DNA from: CBDDEC01 sp965198045
GTDB taxonomy: Bacteria > Chloroflexota > Dehalococcoidia > UBA2979
Assembly: GCA_965198045.1 (NCBI GenBank)
Contig: CBDAOL010000012.1
Span: 434,001-498,000 of the forward strand
Direction of reading: 5' to 3'
DNA length: 64,000 nucleotides
The translations under genes were made by a program, and so were the position numbers. A model generated the notes under the pieces. The model did no database searches and had not been told where the DNA came from. It saw nothing but the letters and a program-made list of their open reading frames with translations. Within the stretch, counting starts at the first letter, position 1, and every line of letters starts with the position of its first letter. Positions 27,002 through 35,985 of this stretch are shown here, piece after piece.

Positions 27002-27838
27002 ATGGCCGACGAACAGATGCGCTACGAGATCGACGGTCACGTCGCGCTGCTCACGCTCGATCGTCCCGAGTACCGCAACGCGCAGAGCCGCCGCCTCCTC
27101 GAGGAGCTCGACGCGGGCTTCGCTCGCGCCGTCGAGGACACCGAGGTGCGGGTGATCGTGTTGCGCGCCGAGGGCGACCACTTCTCCGCTGGCCACGACC
27201 TTGGTACGCCCGAGGAGCTCGCCGACCGCGAGGACCGGCCGATGCAGGAGGAACTACGCGGGCGCTACAAGCGGTCCTGGGACAACAACATCGACAAGAC
27301 GATGCGCTGGCGGAACTTGCCCAAGCCCACGATCGCTGACGTCCAGGGCTACTGCATCTTCGGTGGCTGGATCATCGCCTCGGGGATGGACGTGGTGTTC
27401 GCGGCGGACGACGCGATGTTCCTGCCGACGAACTTCCAGTACTTCTCCGTGCCGTGGGACCTGCACCCCCGCAAGGCCAAGGAGATCCTGTTCGAGAGCC
27501 GCTTCATCGGTGCGGACGAAGCGGAGGAACTGGGCTTCGTGAACCGCGTTGTGCCCCGCGATCGCCTCAACGATGAGGTGCTGAACTACGCGCGCCGGGT
27601 GGCGGAGAACGATCCGTTCCAGCTACGCATGATCAAACTCGCCATCAACCAGGCGCAGGATGCGCAGGGCTTCGCCTCCCACATCTACGGCGCACACGCG
27701 TTGCACATGCTCTCCTCGGCGGGTGAGCGCGACCCCGACTACGCGCTGACGCGGCCCGACGGCCGCCGGCGGCCGATGGTCCAGCGCGCGCTCGAGAACT
27801 TCGAGCGCCACCAGGACGAGCAGGCGGACGGCTCGTGA
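27002..27838 (+). CDS. Enoyl-CoA hydratase/isomerase family protein
   Basis: 278 residues; the ATG at 27002 follows GAGGAGG. Crotonase-fold markers: VALLTLDRPEYRNAQSRRLL, FSAGHDLGTPEEL, KPTIADVQGYCIFGGWIIASGMDVVFAADDA (oxyanion hole) and ESRFIGADEAEELGFVNRVVP. A stretch between residues about 75 and 95 is longer than usual. The two catalytic Glu positions of classic hydratases are not clear, so another crotonase activity is possible. The stop overlaps the start of the flavoprotein gene, giving coupling. Confidence 0.9.
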   Translation: MADEQMRYEIDGHVALLTLDRPEYRNAQSRRLLEELDAGFARAVEDTEVRVIVLRAEGDHFSAGHDLGTPEELADREDRPMQEELRGRYKRSWDNNIDKTMRWRNLPKPTIADVQGYCIFGGWIIASGMDVVFAADDAMFLPTNFQYFSVPWDLHPRKAKEILFESRFIGADEAEELGFVNRVVPRDRLNDEVLNYARRVAENDPFQLRMIKLAINQAQDAQGFASHIYGAHALHMLSSAGERDPDYALTRPDGRRRPMVQRALENFERHQDEQADGS

Positions 27839-30351
27839 CGGGCGACAGGTCCGAGGCGACCCACTACGACGTCATCGTCGTCGGCGCCGGCAACGCCGCG
27901 CTCTGTGCCGCCCTCGCCGCCGCGCAGCAGGGCGCATCGGTCGTGGTCCTCGAGAAGGCGACCCGCGAGGAGCGCGGGGGCAACACGTTCTTCAGCGGCG
28001 GCGGCTTTCGCTTCCCGTACGAGGGCATCGACGATCTGCGCGCGCTCATGCCTGACCTCAGCGACGAGGAGGTCGCGAGCATCGAGGTCGGCGCCTACAC
28101 CCAGGCTGACATGCGCGCCGACCTCATGCGGGTCACCGAGAGCCAGGCCGACGACGCGCTCGTCACGCGCCTCGTGCGCGAGGCCTATCCGACCGTGCAG
28201 TGGATGCGCGGGTCGTGCGGCCTGCGCTGGATCCTGATGTACGGCCGCCAGGCCTACCGCGTCGGCGACAGGCTGCGCTTCTGGGGCGGCATGGTCACCG
28301 AGGCGGTCGGCGGCGGCGAGGGCCTCTCCGAGCTGCTGTTCGAGGCCTGCGAGGGGCAAGGCGTCGAAGTGCGCTACGACGCTGGCGCCGAGAGCCTGCT
28401 CTCCGACCAGCGCACGCGGCGCGTCACCGGCGTCCGCACCTTCGGCGCCGAGGGCTACCGCGATGTCGAAGCCTCGACGGTCGTGCTCGCGGGAGGGAGC
28501 TTTGAAGCGAACCAGGAGATGCGGACGCGTTACCTGGGCGCCGGCTGGGAGTTCGCGAAGGTGCGAGGGGCAAGACATAACACCGGTCGTCCGATTCAGA
28601 TGGCGCTGGAGTTAGGTGCACAGCCGTACGGCCACTGGTCGGGCGCACACGCGGTCGCCTGGGACCTCAACGCGCCGCCGACGGGCAACCGACGCATCGG
28701 TGACCTCTACCAGAAGCACTCCTATCCGCTGGGCCTGATCGTGAACGAACGAGGCGAGCGCTTCGTCGACGAGGGCGCGGACCTCCGCAACTACACCTAC
28801 GCGAAGTACGGTCGCGAGATCCTGTCGCAGCCACACAGCGTCGCGTTCCAGCTCTTCGACCAGCAGACCGTCGACCGCCTGCGCGACGAGTACCGCATCC
28901 GAGAGGTGACGAAGGCGGAGGCCGGCACGATCGAGGAGCTCGCCGATGGCCTCGGCATCGACCCGCCCGGACTCGTCGCGACCGTCGAGGCGTACAACGC
29001 CGCCTGCCGCGGCGGCGATTACGACCCATCCCGCCTCGACGGCGTCGCCACCGAGGGCATCGAGCCGCCCAAGTCGAACTGGGCGTTGCCGCTGGATCAG
29101 CCGCCGTACGTCGGCTTCGCCGTGACCTGCGGTGTCACGTTTACCTTCGGCGGGCTGCGCATCGACCCGCGCACTTCGCAGGTGCTCGATACCGAGGACC
29201 GTCCGATGCCGGGACTCTACGCCGCGGGTGAGCTCGTTGGTGGGTTGTTCTGGCACAACTATGCAGGCGGCACCGGCCTCATGGCCGGGTCCGTCTTCGG
29301 CCGCCAGGCGGGCCTCTCGGCCGCCGAAGCGGCGCAGGACGTTACCGAGGACTTAGCGTCGCGCGGGCTGCTATCCAGCCGCCGAGGGCATCAGCTCGGT
29401 AGTGGTGACGCGGGCGTTGGCCATCGCCTCGATCGCCTCGTCTTCGTACCCGGCGATATCGCGCAGCAGGGGCACGCTGTGCTCGCCGAAACGGGGCGCG
29501 GGGCGCAGCTCCGAGACTGGTCGACGCTGCATCCGCCATGGCGGCGCCGCTGTGCGCTGACGCTCGGCATCCGCATGGTCGTACGTCAGGTACATGCCGC
29601 GTGCCTCGAGGTGCTCGTCGGTCGTCGAGAGCAGTGGCGTCAGCACCGACGAAGCGGAGACGCCCACCGCCTGCAGCTCGGCGGCCGCGTCCTCGGCGTC
29701 GCGATCTTGCGCCCACTGACCGATCACGGCATCGATCGCCTGTATCTCTGCACGGCGACCCGCCACATCCTCGTAGCGCGGATCGTCGAGGCGTTCGTCA
29801 CCGATCACTCCTCGCAGGGCGGTCCAGGCGTCGTCGCTGTCGACGGCGATGGCGAGCCAGCGGTCGAACAGCTCGATGGCGACCTCGCCGCTCGGCATGA
29901 TCACCGGCCGCGGGCCCTCGTCGCGCGCGGGGTAGACGTTGTGCGGCGCGTACTCGAGGTCGCGGTTGCCCAGCCGTGTCGGCACGATGTGGCCCAGCGA
30001 CTCGGCGACCATGTACTCGCCGACGAGGCTGATGATCACATCGCGCTGCGGCACCAGCGCGTAACAGCCCTCGCCCGTGCGCTCGGTCCGCGCGATTCCG
30101 ATCGCCACCGCCGCGGCAGCAGCGGTGCCCGCGATCGGGTCGCCGTAGCTGATGCCGGAGCGGTGCGGTGGCCCGCCCTCGTAGCCCTGCAGGGCCACGA
30201 GCCCACCCATCTGCTCGATCGTCGGACCGAAGCCGATGCGTGCAGCGTCGGCGCCGCGGTGGCCGAACCCGGGCATCGACACGTAGACGATCCCCGGGTT
30301 GAGCGCGCGTACGTCGTCGTAGCCCAGCCCGAGGCGCTCAGCGACGCCTGA
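27835..30351 (+). CDS. TcuA-like FAD-dependent dehydrogenase; credible gene body ends near 29350
   Basis: GTG start overlapping the hydratase stop. The FAD loop VIVVGAGNAALCAALAAAQQ and the ATREERGGNTFFSGGGFRF segment match the tricarballylate dehydrogenase (TcuA) branch of the fumarate reductase flavoproteins. The substrate/FAD domain ends with GLYAAGELVGGLFWHNYAGG and GLMAGSVFGRQAGLSAAEAA, about 505 residues. The frame does not stop there but stays open to 30351, through 980 bp antisense to the CoA-transferase gene, with no homology. A TAG in the +1 frame at 29354 is where a normal-length protein would end, so the stop was probably lost by an indel. It oxidises or reduces a di- or tricarboxylate; partner TcuB is absent. 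Confidence 0.8.
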   Translation: MTGDRSEATHYDVIVVGAGNAALCAALAAAQQGASVVVLEKATREERGGNTFFSGGGFRFPYEGIDDLRALMPDLSDEEVASIEVGAYTQADMRADLMRVTESQADDALVTRLVREAYPTVQWMRGSCGLRWILMYGRQAYRVGDRLRFWGGMVTEAVGGGEGLSELLFEACEGQGVEVRYDAGAESLLSDQRTRRVTGVRTFGAEGYRDVEASTVVLAGGSFEANQEMRTRYLGAGWEFAKVRGARHNTGRPIQMALELGAQPYGHWSGAHAVAWDLNAPPTGNRRIGDLYQKHSYPLGLIVNERGERFVDEGADLRNYTYAKYGREILSQPHSVAFQLFDQQTVDRLRDEYRIREVTKAEAGTIEELADGLGIDPPGLVATVEAYNAACRGGDYDPSRLDGVATEGIEPPKSNWALPLDQPPYVGFAVTCGVTFTFGGLRIDPRTSQVLDTEDRPMPGLYAAGELVGGLFWHNYAGGTGLMAGSVFGRQAGLSAAEAAQDVTEDLASRGLLSSRRGHQLGSGDAGVGHRLDRLVFVPGDIAQQGHAVLAETGRGAQLRDWSTLHPPWRRRCALTLGIRMVVRQVHAACLEVLVGRREQWRQHRRSGDAHRLQLGGRVLGVAILRPLTDHGIDRLYLCTATRHILVARIVEAFVTDHSSQGGPGVVAVDGDGEPAVEQLDGDLAARHDHRPRALVARGVDVVRRVLEVAVAQPCRHDVAQRLGDHVLADEADDHIALRHQRVTALARALGPRDSDRHRRGSSGARDRVAVADAGAVRWPALVALQGHEPTHLLDRRTEADACSVGAAVAEPGHRHVDDPRVERAYVVVAQPEALSDA

Positions 30352-31829
30352 GCTCCAGTTCTCGATGAACACATCCGAGGCGGCGATCAGCCGCTTGAGC
30401 GCCTCGAGGCCAGCGTCGTGCTTGATGTCCAGCGAAACGCCGAGCTTGTTGCGGTTGTACTCGTTGAAGTAGGAACTCAGGTTGATCTCCGGTGGCGTCG
30501 TCGCGCCGCCCATGGTTCGGATCGGATCGGCGAACGTCGGGCCCTCGACCTTGATCACCTCGCGCCCATGTCCGCGAGGAAGCGTGTGGCGTACGGCCCC
30601 GCCCAGACCTGCGTGACGTCGACTACACGCACGCCGTCGAGGGCCATCGTCACCTCGCCCGGAGCGCCGTTCGAGCGCGGCGCGGACGCGGCCAGCTGCG
30701 CGAGCACCTCGTCGGTGTGCTGGCCGAGCAACGGCGCCGGTGCGGCCTTGCCGCGGTCGTGCTCGGCGTCGCTCGTCGCGAACTCGATCGGACCGCCGGG
30801 GAGCGCGTGCGTGCCCAGCACCGGGTGCTCGACCTCTCGCCAGAAGTCGATGTCGTGCAGGCCCTGCCAGTCGAGGAGTTGCCGCGGCGTCGGGATCATC
30901 GAGAACGGCGCGCGGAACTTCGCAGATTCCTTGAAGATCTCCTCGGCCGTGCGGGTCGCAGTCCACTCCGGCACGAGCACCTGCAGCAACTCGTTGGACT
31001 CGATCCCCCACAAGGAGGCGAATGTCGGATCCCCCTTCAGCTCAGGGTGCCCGATGCAGTCATAGACGGAGTTGCTCTGCCGCGGCATCGACGCGAGGCC
31101 GACCCAGCCGTCGGCGCTGGGGTGGATGCCCCACGCCGCCCGCGCAGTGTTGCCGCTGCGCATCCCCTCCGAGCCGCGGGTGAGCGCGCTCGGTCCCTGG
31201 CCCTCGAGCGTGGTCGCCTGCACCTCCTGGAGCGAGAGGTCGATGCGATCGCCAACGCCGCTGCGTGCGACGGCGGCCAGCGCGGTGACGGTCACGGCGA
31301 AGCCGTGCAGGCCGCCCTGGTAGTACGCCTGGTGCCCGGCGGTCTTGAGCGGAGGCTGATCCGGCTCGCCACAGATCGACATCTGCCCGCCCGAGGCAAA
31401 CGAAGTCAGCGCCGTCGCCCGCCAGCCCGCCTTCGGCCCGGTCCGCCCGTACGGCGTGATCGAGGTGACGACAAGCGCCGGCTGTTCCTCGAGGATGGCG
31501 TCGAGGTCGATGCCGCGCGCTGCCAGCTCCCCCGGCGCGTACGACTCGACGACCGCATCGGCGCTCGCGATCAACGCGCGCAGCCGCTCGCGATCCTCGT
31601 CGCCGTCGAGGTCCAGCACGACGCTGCGCTTACCCGCCCCGAGGTAGGCGAACAACGCTCCAAACTCGGGGCCGTCGCCGTCACCAAGCCGCGGCTCCAT
31701 CCAGCGTAACGGATGCCCACCGGGCGGTTCGATCGCAATCACATCAGCGCCGTACAGCGCCAGCAACTTCGAGGCAAACGCGCCCGCCACGTCCGTGCTC
31801 AGGTCAATCACACGCGTCCCGGTGAGCAT
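29371..31829 (-). pseudogene. Fused double-domain class III CoA-transferase, frameshifted
   Basis: The first domain (from ATG 31829) has GTRVIDLSTDVAGAFASKLL, YGADVIAIEPPGGHPLRW and SGVGDRIDLSLQEVQA. The second begins LDGVRVVDVTQVWAGPYATR and continues FLADMGA, then breaks near 30560-30566 by one missing base and resumes as GREVIKVEGPTFADPIRTMG through FGHRGADAARIGFGPTIEQM to a stop at 29371. Rejoined it is about 820 residues, the same tandem layout as the intact gene at 41630-44056. Each half is a CaiB-type domain, so the protein may carry both subunits of the intertwined dimer in one chain. The 3' end faces the TcuA-like gene. Confidence 0.85.
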
Positions 31830-31984
31830 GCAGCCTCCGCTCGGGCGTTGGGTTCAGGCGAGTTCGGCCGGATCGCAGCGGATGGTAGCAGCGGATTCCG
31901 AACATCCGCCGCCGGCTCCCGCCCTCGGACGCAACGAAGCCGCCGGCGGTGCGGCGGCCTCGAAGTGTCTGTGTCGCGCGGAAG

Positions 31985-32422
31985 TTACGCCGGGACGGCG
32001 AACTCCGTCTCGATCTTCGAGACGTTGTCGAAGAAGACCTGCAGGCTCGGGTTGTAGCGGAAGAACATGTCCGCCTTGAAGCCGTCTTCCATCAGGTTCC
32101 TGTGGATCGGCTCGTCGAACTTGAGGTCAAGCGTGTTCAGCGTCCAGTCGAGGCTGGCGTGACCGTTGCTCGCGATGTCTTCGAGCATCCCGCGCCACTG
32201 GTCCGGCTCCATTTCGACGACGAAGTCGGCGTCGCGCATCTCGTTCTCGGTGATCGCGCTGATCTCGTGGATGTTCAGCACGTCGAAGTTCACGCTGATC
32301 ACCGTCTCGCCGACCTTGAACGCGACGACGGCGTTAAGGCGACCGAACTTGCGGTAGCCCTCGTCTTCGACGGTGATCGCCGCGAGCTCTTCAAACCACT
32401 CGGTGGATGGGAACTGAGCCAT
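31985..32422 (-). CDS. Small SCP2-like (sterol-carrier-fold) protein, putative
   Basis: 145 residues from an ATG. The sequence alternates short strands and helices (FKVGETVISVNFDVLN, ADFVVEMEPDQWRGMLEDI, SLDWTLNTLDLKFDEP) in a way that recalls SCP2 domains, where a lipid or acyl chain is bound. There is no signal peptide or catalytic motif. It is the last of three minus-strand genes (ferritin-like, FmdB, this one) with short gaps. The family call is tentative. Confidence 0.5.
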   Translation of the reverse strand: MAQFPSTEWFEELAAITVEDEGYRKFGRLNAVVAFKVGETVISVNFDVLNIHEISAITENEMRDADFVVEMEPDQWRGMLEDIASNGHASLDWTLNTLDLKFDEPIHRNLMEDGFKADMFFRYNPSLQVFFDNVSKIETEFAVPA

Positions 32423-32484
32423 GGGTCTCCTCGTGTCCAGCCGCCGTCGAGGTTGCCCGCGGCGGGTCGTTGCTTAATTCCTGT

Positions 32485-32784
32485 CTAGAAATCGATCGGC
32501 TCGCCGGGATCCTCGGCCGCGTCGAACGGCGTCAGCTTGTTGAGCAGCCGCATCGGCTCCGCCTCCGGCGTCTTGGCCATCTGGTCGTCGACCATTCGCC
32601 GGTACATCGGATCGAGTGACCGCAGCGAGTCGACCTCGGTGTGGGTGACCGCGAAGGACGAGAGCTGGCGCGATAGCGCCGCCTCGCCGCACTCGCGGCA
32701 CTCCGTCGGTTCACCGGTGCTGGCGCGTACGAGGACCTCGTAGTCGGCCCCGCAGGCGTCGCATCGATAGGTGTGCAGCGGCAT
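32485..32784 (-). CDS. FmdB-type zinc-ribbon protein
   Basis: 99 residues. The N-terminal MPLHTYRCDACGADYEVLV, followed by PTECRECGEAALSRQLS, gives two CxxC knuckles, the signature of FmdB-family zinc ribbons. The C-terminal part is acidic and Pro-rich. The family is small, often cotranscribed with membrane or amidase genes, and has no settled function. It lies 21 bp downstream of the ferritin-like gene. Confidence 0.9.
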   Translation of the reverse strand: MPLHTYRCDACGADYEVLVRASTGEPTECRECGEAALSRQLSSFAVTHTEVDSLRSLDPMYRRMVDDQMAKTPEAEPMRLLNKLTPFDAAEDPGEPIDF

Positions 32785-32805
32785 TTCGTTCGTCCCGTCG
32801 GCGGC

Positions 32806-33939
32806 TCAGCCCTGGGCTTCTTTGGCCTGGGCCGCCTTCGCCTTCGCCCGCTCCGCCTCCATGGCGGCCATCGCTTCCGGGCCGGCCAGCAGCATCTTGA
32901 ACGGACCGATCATCGTTTCGGTGCGGTCGACGCCGGCCTGCTTCGAGCGGTCGACGTACATGCGCATCCAGTCCTGGCGCAGCTCGCCGACCTTGGCCAT
33001 GCCCTCTTCCATGTTCTCGATGCCGCCGCCGAGGACGATCGCGAGCGCCTCCCAGAGCGCCGGGTCGCGCAGCTCGCGCGCCTGGGCCGCCTCCAGTTGC
33101 GTGAGCGCCGCCTGGAAGCCCTCGCGCCACGGGGGTTGCTGCGAGATGGCGAAGGCGATGTGCGACGTGGCATAGGCCGAGGCGCGCATCTGGTCGGGAA
33201 TCAGCCGCGCGGCCAGCACCCGGTCCGCCTCGGTCGGTCCGTAGACCGAGAGGTAGCGGAGGATGGTCGTGACCAGCGAGCCGCGCACGACCCAGAGGCC
33301 GAGCACGGTCTGCGACCAGCCGGCGTACGTCTCCAGCAGCGCGCGGTTCATCATGCCGGGGCTTTCTAGCATCATGCCGCCGCCATTGACCATCGCGCGC
33401 TTGCGATAGCCCTCGAACATCCGCGCCGAGTCGAAGACGACCGTCGAGAGGAAGAGCTTCACCTCGTGGTAGCCGGGGCTCAGGTTCTGCAGCCAGCCGG
33501 AGACCACCTCGGTGGCGATCGAAGCCGATTGCGATAGCTCCGTCGCGATCTGGCAGAGCGCCAGCTCGACGTCATCGGAGAGCCCTCGGGCCGTGTTCCA
33601 CGGCACGTGTGTCGCCGTCGACCAGCGACGGGAGATGCCCTCCTCGTACAGCCGGCCGGCGTGGTCAGACCACTGCTCGTACTTGTCCTGGAGGTAGTAG
33701 CCACCGATCGACCCAGCCGACGCCGAGGGGAACGCGCCGCGCGGGAGCCGGTTGCGGTAGGGGATGTGGTCCGGGATCTCGGAATAGACCCCGATGTTCA
33801 GCTGGTCGACCGTCAGACCACCACCGAACGGCTCCAACTGGGCCTTCATGCCCCAGCCGAGCGTCTGCTTCATCCACCTCAGGTCGGGCTCCGCCTGCTC
33901 GCCATCGGCCGCGCCCGGCGCCTGTTGCTGCTGAACCAT
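32806..33939 (-). CDS. Ferritin-like helical protein with altered metal-site motif
   Basis: 377 residues, all-helical by appearance. The segment GYHEVKLFLSTVVFDSARMFEGYRKR fits the pattern ExKxFxAxxxxDExRHxExFxxY of ferritin-like di-iron oxygenases, but the DEARH core reads DSARM, losing both expected ligands. An upstream ATELSQSASIATEVV helix would be the partner helix. LYEEGISRRWSTATHVPWNT is another conserved-looking block. The C-terminus is Lys/Ala/Glu-rich. The similarity is from memory of the motif and not confirmed. It lies upstream of fmdB in the same direction. Confidence 0.5.
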   Translation of the reverse strand: MVQQQQAPGAADGEQAEPDLRWMKQTLGWGMKAQLEPFGGGLTVDQLNIGVYSEIPDHIPYRNRLPRGAFPSASAGSIGGYYLQDKYEQWSDHAGRLYEEGISRRWSTATHVPWNTARGLSDDVELALCQIATELSQSASIATEVVSGWLQNLSPGYHEVKLFLSTVVFDSARMFEGYRKRAMVNGGGMMLESPGMMNRALLETYAGWSQTVLGLWVVRGSLVTTILRYLSVYGPTEADRVLAARLIPDQMRASAYATSHIAFAISQQPPWREGFQAALTQLEAAQARELRDPALWEALAIVLGGGIENMEEGMAKVGELRQDWMRMYVDRSKQAGVDRTETMIGPFKMLLAGPEAMAAMEAERAKAKAAQAKEAQG

Positions 33940-34023
33940 GGGTCGCTCCCCGCCGTCGAGGGCGCCGTCGGCGCCCCTCGACCAGTCGTCAGATGTTGTC
34001 GTTGTCTGGCGTAACCTCGAACG

Positions 34024-34909
34024 CTACGCGTTCACGTAGTCGGACAGCGCCGCGTTGGCGCGACCGTTCTCGAAGCGGTCGCCGGAGCCGGCCACGCGCA
34101 CGCGCTGCACGTACTCCTTGACCTGCCGCTGCCGCACCGCGAGTGCGATGTTCTCGCCCTCGGCGATCGAGGCCGCGTCGGCCCCGCCGCCCAGCAGAAT
34201 CGCCAGCGCGGAGTTCGACGAGGTGCCACGGGTCGCCGGGTTCTGGCCACCGGCGCCGATCACGAGGCCCATCTCGATCTCGTCGAGGTAGGAGTGGATC
34301 TCCCCGGCCCGGCTCGGATCGGTCCTGCAGCACTGGCAGCCGCTTCGGGTAGCGTCCCTGGAACGAGTCGCCGGTGACGAGCACGCCCTCGGCCTCCCAG
34401 AGCAGCGACACCGATCCGACCGTATGCCCGGGCGTGTGCACGACCAGCAGCTCCACGCCGCCGCCGAGGTCGATGCGATCGCCATCCTCGAGCAGCCGAT
34501 CGACGGCCACCTCCCGCCCGAGCAGGCCGAGCACCGCGGCCTCCAGCGGCTCGCCCTCTTCCGGGTAGCCGATGGTGTCGAACATCGCGCGCGCCTCATC
34601 GCCCTGCGCCTCGTTCGACTGCGCTCGCCAGAGGTCGTTCCCGTGCAACGCGATGGGAGCACCGGCGTCAGCCATCTCCGAGTTGCCGCCCATGTGGTCG
34701 TAGTGCCCGTGGGTGTTGATCACCTCGTCCACATCGCTCAGCGCCAGGCCGAGCCCGTCGAGGACCGGCGCCACGTCGCGCGTCGGAGTGCCCAGCACGC
34801 CGGTGTCGATCATCGCGGTCCGCGTGCCTCGGACGATGTAGACGTTCGTGAACCGACCCGGCTGGTGCTCGGACGGGATCCGCCAGATTCGATCGTGCAC
34901 CTGCTCCAT
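34024..34909 (-). pseudogene. MBL-fold metallo-hydrolase, frameshifted
   Basis: ATG 34909 (MEQVHDRIWRIPSEHQP) follows GAGGTGGGG. The metal site NTHGHYDHMGGNSEMA and VVHTPGHTVGSVSLLWEAEGV are intact, with AMIDTGVLGTP before them. A one-base insertion near 34320 shifts the frame after RLPVLQD; the other frame continues AGEIHSYLDEIEMGLVIGAG to the stop at 34024. Restored length is about 295 residues. The open frame also extends upstream through the tRNA-Leu gene, but that is not coding. Function is a generic metal hydrolase with unknown substrate. Confidence 0.83.
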
Positions 34910-34939
34910 CGCCCCACCTCTCGCCTCGAACGTTCGGGC

Positions 34940-35029
34940 TGGTACCGGGGGTGGGATTTGAACCCACACGCCGCCAAAGGCGACCACGGGGTTTAAGCCC
35001 GCTGCGTCTGCCAGTTCCGCCACCCCGGT
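34940..35029 (-). tRNA. tRNA-Leu (anticodon UAA)
   Basis: Minus strand. The 5' acceptor arm ACCGGGG pairs with CCCCGGT near the 3' end, followed by discriminator A and an encoded CCA. The D arm GCG...CGC, an anticodon loop CTTAAAC with UAA at its centre, a long variable arm (GGTCGCCTTTGGCGGC) and a GTTCAAATC T loop all fit a class II leucine tRNA of 87 nt plus CCA. It lies 31 bp upstream of the MBL gene. Confidence 0.95.
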
Positions 35030-35157
35030 ACGGGCGACATCATGCGGTTTTTTCGGATCGACTGCGAGCCCGGCCCTGGATTCGGTCCAGGGAGAAGTGT
35101 CCGACTGGATGGGACTGCGCTCGACGAGCCGATCAGCGCGTCAACAGAGGAGACCGC

Positions 35158-35475
35158 TCATTTGCTTTCATCGGGCGCCCCGGAGGCGATGCGTAACAGC
35201 AACTCTCGAACCTGCGGATTGGCCAGCACCGCCTCGCGCAGTCGCTCGACCTCCGCCTCGCTCACGATCAACGGCGAGCGCTGGAAGCGCCCGGCGTGGC
35301 TGAAGTGGCAGAACCGGAGCGCGACCGAACCGGCGGCATCGCCAGTCTGAAATCGCATCAACTGGATGGCCGGCGCGGTGTGCTCGCCCTCGAAGCGCGC
35401 CTCCTCCACCATCTCGCCGTCACCCCAGTGCATCGAGAACGGACGTGGTACGGCCACCGCACGAGGCTCGCTCAT
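35158..35475 (-). CDS. Small conserved hypothetical protein
   Basis: 105 residues from an ATG at 35475 behind GGAGG. No known domain recognised. The middle (EGEHTAPAIQLMRFQTGDAAG, ALRFCHFSHAGRFQRSPLI) looks like a short beta-sheet and the C-terminal half (SEAEVERLREAVLANPQVRELLLRIA) is an amphipathic helix pair. No signal peptide. It is isolated, with the tRNA downstream and a 510-bp gap upstream. Confidence 0.65.
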   Translation of the reverse strand: MSEPRAVAVPRPFSMHWGDGEMVEEARFEGEHTAPAIQLMRFQTGDAAGSVALRFCHFSHAGRFQRSPLIVSEAEVERLREAVLANPQVRELLLRIASGAPDESK

Positions 35476-35985
35476 ACCATCCTCCGTTCGTGCGGACCCC
35501 TGCGCCGAGACGCTCTTGTGTCGAGGGCCGAACCCGCGTCGCACTGAGCCGGGAGGGCGTCGTCGTGGTCTCGCGCGCTCGCATGGGCGGACCCTACGCC
35601 TCCGTCGGCGTCAGCGGCGGGCCGACGAACGAGCAGGGCGTCAGTCGCCAACGTCTTCGATTGACGGGGACCATCTCGGTCGAGTAGCGGCAAGACGCCG
35701 ATTTCGACTCTGGTGATCCAGCGAGTCCAAGCCCTGAGGACATCAACCTCGCCCGCAACCCCGCGCTCTGGCTGCCAAAATGGCGGCCTCCGTTGCTCGT
35801 CGCCCGGGATCAAAAGCATGTCTTGCGCCGAGCGCCTGAGGCGTTCGGCTGTTACGCTGGTCGAGCCCACACAGTGAATTGTGTGCCGCCCAGCCCCGTC
35901 TCATGACGACTCACCGAGGACGCTGCGACGACTGGTATATCGGTGGCACGAGCCATGAAGTTCGTGCGCCCTGGAGGTTAAGACC
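35476..35985. other. Gene-poor stretch with hairpin and inverted repeat
   Basis: No credible coding region: open frames here lack homology and ribosome-binding sites. It contains a 10-bp hairpin with one G-U pair at 35827-35849 and an inverted repeat CACACA/TGTGTG at 35868-35885. The right half probably holds the promoter and 5' leader of the RRM gene. A small RNA is possible but nothing supports one directly. Confidence 0.5.
35868..35885. promoter_or_regulatory. CACACA-N6-TGTGTG inverted repeat
   Basis: Perfect 6-bp arms around GTGAAT, 100 bp upstream of the RRM gene start. It may be an operator; no regulator is suggested by the neighbours. Confidence 0.3.

Noticed and set aside
29396..30351. 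C-terminal tail of the TcuA-like frame as an extra domain
   Set aside because: It is the reverse complement of a real CoA-transferase and shows no fold-like pattern.
34924..35023. Possible N-terminal extension of the MBL gene reading MAELADAAGLNPVV
   Set aside because: This is the translated tRNA-Leu gene; the true start is at 34909 after a ribosome-binding site.
35472..35870. 132-codon minus-strand frame upstream of the small hypothetical gene
   Set aside because: No conserved sequence, and the well-spaced ATG at 35475 lies in a different frame.
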